Shown here piece by piece: positions 23,668 through 29,611 of a stretch of 37,146 nucleotides of DNA. The stretch is from JAQBGV01 sp032128395 (GTDB lineage: Bacteria > Planctomycetota > UBA8108 > UBA1146): NCBI GenBank assembly GCA_032128395.1, contig JAQBGV010000234.1, positions 1-37,146 on the forward strand, read 5' to 3'. Every line of letters starts with the position of its first letter. Position 1 is the first letter of the stretch. Made by a program: the position numbers and the translations under genes. The notes beneath the pieces were generated by a model that worked only from the letters and a program-made list of their open reading frames with translations, had not been told where the DNA came from and made no database searches.

Positions 23668-25164
23668 ATGCTCGTTTGGACATCGATCCTACTCTCCCTC
23701 TCTGCGCTCGGAGATGACCCTCCGCATTCTTCGCCGACCTCTCCGCCTCCGATCATCGCGAGCGGGTTCGAGCGAGACTTGGGGAAAGAGGTCTCCTACT
23801 CCGGGCTCGCAGCTGCATTCATCGTTTCCGCGAGCGGGGACGCGACGCGCTACGAGAGTGCACTCGCCTCGCTCGCCCAGGCTGTCGAGAAGCAGATCGC
23901 GGAGAAGGGAGCGGCCGAGACGCCGAGCGCCCGAGCAGAGCGTCTGCGCCATGTCCTCTTCGGTGTGAACTCGCTCGGGATGGGCGGCTACGTCGCCGAC
24001 GCCGACCTCGGCGATCTCGACAATCTGTACCCGGACCGGATCGTCGCCCGGAAGCGCGGTTATTGCCTAGGTCTGACCCTGGTGATCCTCGACCTCTGCG
24101 ACCGCCTCGGGTGGAAGGCGGAGGCGGTCTCTGCTCCTCGTCACACCTTTCTCCGACTCCTCGGAGAAGAGCCCGTCAATTTCGAGACGACGCTTCATGG
24201 CGAGTCCAAGGACGATGCTTGGTACCGAGACCGCTTCGCGCTGGCGGACCTCCCGGCGCCGCTGCGCTCGATCCCGCCCCGAAGACTTGCGGGACACCTC
24301 CTGAGCAACGTCGCGTTCGCTCTCCTCAAGCGGGGGGATGCGCCGGCGGCACGGGCGATGATCGAACGCGCCCTCCAGATCGATACGGAGATCGTGGAAG
24401 CCCGCACGAACCTCGGCGTGTGTGATGCGCGGGAGGAGCGCTACGAAGAGGCGCTCGCCGCATTCGATGCGACGCTCGAGCACTGGCCCGGGGATCCGTT
24501 GACGCGTCTGAATCGGGTCAACGCGCTCCTCCCCCTCGGTCGCCGCAAGGAGGCGATCACCGAGCTCGTCGATCTCCTCGAGCGCTACCCCTCGATGCGC
24601 TTCCTCTCCGAACGAGCGGCGGAGATCCGCGATCGGCTCGAGGTGCACCGTGACTGGCAGGACCGACAGCGCTTGACCTTCGCCCTCGTCGAGAATGAGG
24701 ATCGTCGGAGAGGATCGGCCCAGGGCCTCGACGCGACCTACTACCGCGACCCGCAGCTGGGCGAATCAGCACTGCGCCGCGTCGATCGCGACCTCTCGTT
24801 CCGCTGGGGGTGGAACGGGCCGGGGCGTGGCATCCCCGCGAACGGCTTCTCCGCTCGATGGCTCGGATGGCTCTCGGTCCCCGCCGATGACAGCTACACC
24901 TTCTACATCACGTGTAGCGATGGAGTGCGCGTCTGGATCGACGGGCGTCGCGTCGTGGACGCGTGGACCAGAGCGAACGACAACTTCCCGACGGGGAGCA
25001 TCGACCTGCTCGCCGGGAAGCACGAATTCCGGGTCGAGTACTTCGAGAGCGTCGGCGAGGCGGGTATCAAAGTGATGCTGACCTCGGAGAAGGAGGACTT
25101 TCCTTTCGACCTCCCCGCGCTCCTCTCGCACCCGGTGGCCGAAACCGATGGTTCGTCCCGATGA
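23668..25164 (+). CDS. SirB1/transglutaminase-like, TPR and PA14 domain protein
   Basis: The 498-aa protein has a short hydrophobic N-terminus (LVWTSILLSLSAL) consistent with export. A transglutaminase-like fold of the SirB1 type follows (about 30-170), with Cys133 in KRGYCLGLTLVILDLCDRLG and His159 in APRHTFLRL as the likely pair. TPR-like repeats come next (about 205-320: VAFALLKRGDAPAARAMIER, VCDAREERYEEALAAFDATL). The C-terminus is a PA14 domain (about 360-485: GLDATYYRD, FSARWLGWLSVPADDSYTFY, SDGVRVWIDGRRVVD, and GKHEFRVEYFE), a carbohydrate-binding beta-barrel. It would be a cell-envelope protein acting on or binding glycans or proteins; catalysis is unproven. Its TGA overlaps the ATG of the following lipoprotein. 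Confidence 0.85.
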   Translation: MLVWTSILLSLSALGDDPPHSSPTSPPPIIASGFERDLGKEVSYSGLAAAFIVSASGDATRYESALASLAQAVEKQIAEKGAAETPSARAERLRHVLFGVNSLGMGGYVADADLGDLDNLYPDRIVARKRGYCLGLTLVILDLCDRLGWKAEAVSAPRHTFLRLLGEEPVNFETTLHGESKDDAWYRDRFALADLPAPLRSIPPRRLAGHLLSNVAFALLKRGDAPAARAMIERALQIDTEIVEARTNLGVCDAREERYEEALAAFDATLEHWPGDPLTRLNRVNALLPLGRRKEAITELVDLLERYPSMRFLSERAAEIRDRLEVHRDWQDRQRLTFALVENEDRRRGSAQGLDATYYRDPQLGESALRRVDRDLSFRWGWNGPGRGIPANGFSARWLGWLSVPADDSYTFYITCSDGVRVWIDGRRVVDAWTRANDNFPTGSIDLLAGKHEFRVEYFESVGEAGIKVMLTSEKEDFPFDLPALLSHPVAETDGSSR

Positions 25165-25778
25165 ATCGTGCCACGATCACAGCGGTCGCCCGGGGCGTCA
25201 TCCTCGCATCCACTCCCTTGTTCCTCGGCTGCGGCTCTACCCCGGATCAGTCCGGGAACCAAGCCAGAACCGAACGGCAGCATCCGGAGGAAGCGCGCAT
25301 CCTGCGCTGGAGTATCCCCGTCCATTACCACGGCACCCAGATGCGCCTCGAACTCCCTCCCGGAGATCAAGAGCAGAGCGCGCACATCGAGCGCTACGAT
25401 CTCGGCGATCGACTCCGTGCGGGGAACCTATCGATCTCGCACCAGTACGAGCGTTTCGAAGTCGCAGGAGCGCACTACCGATTCGAGTCGGGGAGCCGCG
25501 TCTTCGTGTTCCGCCCCCCCACCGCGGAGACCCCGTGGGAATCGAGCGGAGATCGATTCGCGCTGGTCTGCATCGGAGACGGCGTGACGCCGGTCCTGCG
25601 CGAGGACCGACCCGATGGTGCGGTGACCTGGTACTTCGGGCGGGCCCGGGTCGAGCGAGGAGTCGACGGGACCCTTCGATACGTCCATCGAGACGAGGAT
25701 CGGTCCTTCCGGCTCCCGGTCACCCTGCTGCTCGGGTCCCGAGGAGAGCTCATCGACAGCCGACCGTCCGCCGGATGA
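25161..25778 (+). CDS. Putative lipoprotein
   Basis: The 205-aa protein begins with a lipoprotein signal peptide (ARGVILASTPLFLGCGS, lipobox LFLG-C) and a Ser/Gln/Glu-rich linker. The mature domain is beta-rich (ILRWSIPVHYHGTQMRLELP, AGAHYRFESGSRVFVFRPP, AVTWYFGRARVERGVDGTLR). I recognise no family. It is translationally coupled at both ends: ATGA with the PA14 protein before it, and its own TGA within the ATGA that starts rlmN. It is likely a partner of the PA14 protein at the membrane, by context only. Confidence 0.75.
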   Translation: MNRATITAVARGVILASTPLFLGCGSTPDQSGNQARTERQHPEEARILRWSIPVHYHGTQMRLELPPGDQEQSAHIERYDLGDRLRAGNLSISHQYERFEVAGAHYRFESGSRVFVFRPPTAETPWESSGDRFALVCIGDGVTPVLREDRPDGAVTWYFGRARVERGVDGTLRYVHRDEDRSFRLPVTLLLGSRGELIDSRPSAG

Positions 25779-26818
25779 ACGCCGAGAGCCTTCTCGACCA
25801 CGCCCCCGACGAAGCCCGCAGCCGGCTCGAAGCGTGGCTGAGCGACCGGGGGGAGCGTCCCTTCCGCTCGAAGCAGATCCTCACCGAGCTCCTCGATGGA
25901 CGCCTCGATGATCCGGGCTCCATGACCGCCCTCCCCGCCGAGCTGCGCCGCGATCTCGCCCGGGATCTGCTCCCTCGGACCGTCGTCGCGGATCGTGTGC
26001 AAATCTCGTCCGACATGACCCGAAAGTATCGGTTTCGGCTCGACGATGGGGCGGCGATCGAGACGGTCTGGATCCCATCCGGTCATCGCGGCACGCTCTG
26101 CGTCTCGAGCCAGGTCGGCTGCGCGGCTGCGTGCACCTTCTGCGCGACCGGTACTCTCGGGCTAGGCCGCAACCTCCGTCCGGCCGAGATCCTCGCCCAG
26201 TGGCTCTACGTCGACCGAGAGGTGCGCACCGGATCGCTCGGAGCCGTCACCCAAATCGTGTTCATGGGAATGGGGGAGCCGCTCCACAACTGGGAGAATG
26301 TCGCGACCTCGCTCACCACTCTCACCTCCCGCGATGGTTTCGGGTTCAGCCCGCGCAGGGTGACCGTCTCGACGGTGGGGATCACCCCCAAGATTCCTGA
26401 GCTGATCGAGCGCTTCCCGCAGGTCCGGCTCGCACTCAGCCTGCACTCGGCCCTCGAAGAGACCCGGGTGAAGATCGTCCCCGTCACGCGCCGACACTCG
26501 GTCGCCGAGCTCTCCCGCGCGCTTCAGTGCCTGCGGGGAGACGCCCGGAGGCTCAGCGTCGAGTACGTCCTGCTCCCAGGGATCAACGATGCGCCCAATG
26601 AGGCGGCCGCCCTCGCTCGCTTCGCGCGCCCACTCGGCGCCCACGTGAACCTGCTCCCGTTCCATCCCTTCGAGGGAGCGCAGTACCGTCCGACTCCTCC
26701 CGCTCTGATGCGCCAGTTTGCGGCATGGGTTCGAGAACGGCACCCGGGCGCGGTGACGGTCCGCCGAAGTCGGGGACTCGACATCGATGGGGCGTGCGGG
26801 CAGCTGGCGTTGAAATAG
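25775..26818 (+). CDS. rlmN: Dual-specificity 23S rRNA/tRNA adenine-C2 methyltransferase RlmN
   Basis: This radical-SAM enzyme methylates C2 of A2503 in 23S rRNA and A37 in some tRNAs. The 347-aa product has the radical-SAM cluster CAAACTFC (Cys116, Cys120, Cys123), the SAM-binding GMGEPLHNW, the segment SLHSALEETRVKIVPVTRR, VEYVLLPGINDAPNEA, and a conserved C-terminal Cys341 in DGACGQL. The N-terminal helical domain (RPFRSKQILTELLDGRLDDP) is standard. The ATG at 25775 overlaps the preceding stop. Joining a housekeeping RNA methylase to two envelope proteins in one overlapping operon is unusual. Confidence 0.96.
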   Translation: MNAESLLDHAPDEARSRLEAWLSDRGERPFRSKQILTELLDGRLDDPGSMTALPAELRRDLARDLLPRTVVADRVQISSDMTRKYRFRLDDGAAIETVWIPSGHRGTLCVSSQVGCAAACTFCATGTLGLGRNLRPAEILAQWLYVDREVRTGSLGAVTQIVFMGMGEPLHNWENVATSLTTLTSRDGFGFSPRRVTVSTVGITPKIPELIERFPQVRLALSLHSALEETRVKIVPVTRRHSVAELSRALQCLRGDARRLSVEYVLLPGINDAPNEAAALARFARPLGAHVNLLPFHPFEGAQYRPTPPALMRQFAAWVRERHPGAVTVRRSRGLDIDGACGQLALK

Positions 26819-26891
26819 TTCGGCCCAGCCAACGAAGAGTGGGTCGAGGCACCGTTGTGCGGGGTCAGTCCCCGATCAGAGTGAGGCAGAT

Positions 26892-26934
26892 GAGAACGAG
26901 GCCGGCGCGCGATTCGCGCACCGGCCTCGTTCTC
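26892..26934. terminator. Bidirectional terminator-like hairpin between convergent genes
   Basis: GAGAACGAGGCCGGCGCGCG pairs with CGCGCACCGGCCTCGTTCTC around a short GATT-containing loop, with one C-A mismatch that becomes a G-U pair in minus-strand RNA. It lies between the rlmN stop and the stop of the minus-strand gene at 26957. No strong T-tract follows in either direction. Confidence 0.65.
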
Positions 26935-26956
26935 GACTCTTCGACCCGAGTAGGGT

Positions 26957-28003
26957 CTATCCGCCCGGGGGCGTCTCCTTCTTCGGCGGATCCGCCGGCT
27001 TCGGCTTGGGCTTCGGCTTCTCCCAGACCGGCTTCTTCTCATCCTTCGGCTTTTCCGCCGCGGCTCCCGCCGCGGCTCCCGCTTCGGCGTTTCGCTTCTG
27101 GATCTCCGCGGGGTCGTACTCGGGCCCATCGGGGCGCGAGAACGTGTCCCCAGCGAGGCCACCGTTCAGGATGATCTCGGTGTAGACCTTCTCGAGGGCG
27201 AGTTCGCCATTCTCGAAGATCCGGTGCGTGGTCGCGTGGCGAACCCACCGCTCGGGGTTGTCCTTGAAACGAATCTTGAGGTACTCGTCGAAAGTGACTT
27301 CCTTCTGGATCAAATTGGGGGGGGTCCCCTCGCTCCAGCTCTTCGAAACGAGCAGTCCGTCATCGGAAGAGAAGGTGTAGCGGACCTTCTGGTTCCCCGC
27401 GAAGCTCAACAGTTCGATCACTTCGACCGCTCGGCCGGCGACTTCGGCGGGTCCGACGTACTTCGCAGTCCAACCGTTGTCCTGCCAGCCCGTGAAGAAA
27501 TCGTCGATGTGCTTGTCCCAGACGAAGACGGTCAGGGTCTTGCCGGTCAACGACGAGACGTAGCCCATCGCTTTCACCCATGCCTGCTCGCCGTCGTAGA
27601 TCTGGACGAAGCGCAGCGGCTCGTTGTCCTTGGTGATCCCCATCCCCGGGAGCTCCCACTCCTCGCGGATCATCACGGGGCGTGCGAGGTACCGGGACAT
27701 CTTCATCACGGTCTCGCCGGTCGGGGTCAGCTTCTTGTTGTTGAACCGCTCGACCCGATTCGCGATCGCAGCCAGGGTCTCCGACCCACCGATGGAATCG
27801 AGGTACCGATCGATGACCTGGACCGCCATGGGGTCGCTCTCATCGAGCCCGACGAGTTTGTCGATGGCGTCATCCCCGCCGATCGAGGCCCCTGCACCCG
27901 CCTCTTGGGCGGGGAGGAGCGTCGGGGTGGCGACGAGCAGCCCGAGCAGTAGCACCGAAGCGATCGCGGCACCACCCGCGCGTCGAGCCTGGCTAGTGAC
28001 CAT
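26957..28003 (-). CDS. Exported outer-membrane-lipoprotein-sorting-like protein
   Basis: The 348-aa product has a classical signal peptide (AAIASVLLLGLLVATPTLLPAQ, cleavage near AQ-EA). A short helical region and a beta-rich domain follow that read like the outer-membrane-lipoprotein-sorting (LolA-like) fold: VMKMSRYLARPVMIREEWEL, RFVQIYDGEQAWVKAMG, RAVEVIELLSFAGNQKVRY, and TFSSDDGLLVSKSWSEG. The C-terminus is a low-complexity Ala/Lys/Pro tail (KPKPKPKPADPPKKE). ATG 28003 is chosen because AAAGGAA is 7 bases upstream. The role is probably lipid or lipoprotein binding in the periplasm; the family assignment is moderate. It may have its own promoter in the 219-base gap upstream. Confidence 0.75.
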   Translation of the reverse strand: MVTSQARRAGGAAIASVLLLGLLVATPTLLPAQEAGAGASIGGDDAIDKLVGLDESDPMAVQVIDRYLDSIGGSETLAAIANRVERFNNKKLTPTGETVMKMSRYLARPVMIREEWELPGMGITKDNEPLRFVQIYDGEQAWVKAMGYVSSLTGKTLTVFVWDKHIDDFFTGWQDNGWTAKYVGPAEVAGRAVEVIELLSFAGNQKVRYTFSSDDGLLVSKSWSEGTPPNLIQKEVTFDEYLKIRFKDNPERWVRHATTHRIFENGELALEKVYTEIILNGGLAGDTFSRPDGPEYDPAEIQKRNAEAGAAAGAAAEKPKDEKKPVWEKPKPKPKPADPPKKETPPGG

Positions 28004-28062
28004 GAAGGGATTCCTTTCTTGGGACAGCACTCTCTGTGAACGGTCTCTCTGGAACAGACGCT

Positions 28063-28083
28063 CGGACCGTATGTATCGGTCCG
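28063..28083. promoter_or_regulatory. Inverted repeat upstream of the exported-protein gene
   Basis: CGGACCG-TATGTAT-CGGTCCG is a 7-bp inverted repeat with an AT-rich centre, 60 bases upstream of the start at 28003. This is a typical size and position for an operator. Confidence 0.35.
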
Positions 28084-28222
28084 GGAGCCGCGTTCGTGGG
28101 GGAATTCCGGAATCCCATTCGGGGCCCAGTCCCCGCGGGACGCACCCCGCAGCCTACCCAAGCGCCGACGCCGAGTCAAAGCCCGCTGAGAGGCACTGAG
28201 ACCCGATGGACCAGAGATATGC

Positions 28223-29401
28223 TCAATCGCCGATCTCGGCCGCGGTCTCCTCGACCCTCGCCTCGACCCCGGAGTCTGTTGGCGAAGCGTCGGCGAAGAA
28301 GTGGCCGAAGCCCTCCTTCTCGAGCCAGATCCGGACGGTCTGAAGGGGTACGAAGAGTCCCATGTGGGGCACGACCATCGGCTGCCGCTTACCGTAGGTG
28401 TAGATCATGCTGCTGATCCCTACGAGCCGTCCACTCGGGAGGTGGAAGATCCCCCCCCCCGAGTTCCCGAAGAAGGTCGGAGCGTTGACCATCCAGAAAT
28501 TCGTCCCGGAAACGAGTTTCTCCTGGGAGGAGATCTCCCCTATCGACGGCAGCGGCTTGTTCCCGAGCGGACAGCCGACCGCGTATACCGGGTCGAAGAC
28601 CTCGAGACTCGAGATCTCCTCGCGGGCGGCGAGCTCCGCCACGAACGGCCACCGGGTGTCCAGGTCGACCCGCAGGAGCGAGAGGTCGATGTCCTGGTCC
28701 TCGGCGACGACCTCGGCGCTGTGCGAATCTAGTCCGAGCCGGTCGTTCTCTGGATCGAGAAAGCGAATGTCCTGCACCGAGCCCTGCTCCTCCGTCGCCG
28801 GGTCCATCACCTCATGCACGACGTGGTAGGCGGTCAGGATGTAGGTCTTGGACACTCCACTTGCGTCGACCGGGTCCGAGCGCACGACGACGCCGCTCCC
28901 CACGGTCCCGTTTCCGCGCAGCTGGACCACTGGGTAGATCATCCGGCGCTTCATGTGCAGCGGCTGGCGCTCGATCGTCGAAGCGAGCGACTCGACCCGC
29001 GAGTACACCTCGGCGGTGGCGGCGACGGCAGCCCCGTCGATACGGCTCAGCCCCTTCTCGATCAGGGTGCGCATCTCCTCGGAGCGATCATCGATGAGGG
29101 CGAGCAGCTGCACACGCTCTCGCTCGACTCTGTCGTTGTTCTCTTCGCGAAGGTCCGCCTCGACCTCGCGCACCTGACCGTGGGCCGCCTCGAGCTCGCC
29201 GCGGGTCTTGCGCTGATCCCGCTCGAGCTCGATCAGTCGAGCCTCGGTCTCGATTCGAGTGTGACGCAGATCCGCGGTCGCGGCACTCGCAACTTGATCG
29301 GAACTCTCCTCGAGCCTCGCGTCGAACCAGATGAAACAGCCGAGAAGGATCGCGGCGACCTTGACGGTCTCTGCCGCGATCCGCTGCCAGCGATCTTGCA
29401 T
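28223..29401 (-). CDS. Membrane-anchored trypsin-like serine protease with coiled coil
   Basis: The 392-aa protein has one N-terminal membrane helix (VKVAAILLGCFIWF). A long heptad-rich charged segment follows (about 30-145: EARLIELERDQRKTRGELEA, LREENNDRVERERVQLLALI) that should form a coiled coil. The C-terminus is a chymotrypsin-fold domain. The triad is visible: His193 in ILTAYHVVHEV, Asp239 in QDIDLSLLRVD, Ser314 in FFGNSGGGIF. No PDZ domain follows, unlike HtrA/DegP. ATG 29401 is preferred over the position six codons earlier because GAGGAAGAG lies just before it. It probably acts in the periplasm as an oligomer held together by the coiled coil. Confidence 0.87.
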   Translation of the reverse strand: MQDRWQRIAAETVKVAAILLGCFIWFDARLEESSDQVASAATADLRHTRIETEARLIELERDQRKTRGELEAAHGQVREVEADLREENNDRVERERVQLLALIDDRSEEMRTLIEKGLSRIDGAAVAATAEVYSRVESLASTIERQPLHMKRRMIYPVVQLRGNGTVGSGVVVRSDPVDASGVSKTYILTAYHVVHEVMDPATEEQGSVQDIRFLDPENDRLGLDSHSAEVVAEDQDIDLSLLRVDLDTRWPFVAELAAREEISSLEVFDPVYAVGCPLGNKPLPSIGEISSQEKLVSGTNFWMVNAPTFFGNSGGGIFHLPSGRLVGISSMIYTYGKRQPMVVPHMGLFVPLQTVRIWLEKEGFGHFFADASPTDSGVEARVEETAAEIGD

Positions 29402-29566
29402 GATCTCTTCCTCGCCCACCCCGACGGGGCATCCAGGCTGCCGGCCAGAGGCCGTCGATGTGCTTCTGAATGCTACGATGTCGCCGGGATGTGAGGCAAA
29501 GTGAGGGCCCGGATGGGTGAGGATCGGGGATGGGAGCAGGGGTGGGAGTGCAGGGGTGGTCGCCGT

Positions 29567-29609
29567 ACTCGGAAGTGCGCGTATCGATTCTTGATGCGGA
29601 CTTCCGAGT
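29567..29609 (-). terminator. Terminator-like inverted repeat after the LeuRS-like gene
   Basis: ACTCGGAAGT (29567-29576) pairs with ACTTCCGAGT (29600-29609) across a 23-base loop, starting two bases after the LeuRS-like stop on the minus strand. There is no T-tract. Confidence 0.45.
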
Positions 29610-29611
29610 CG

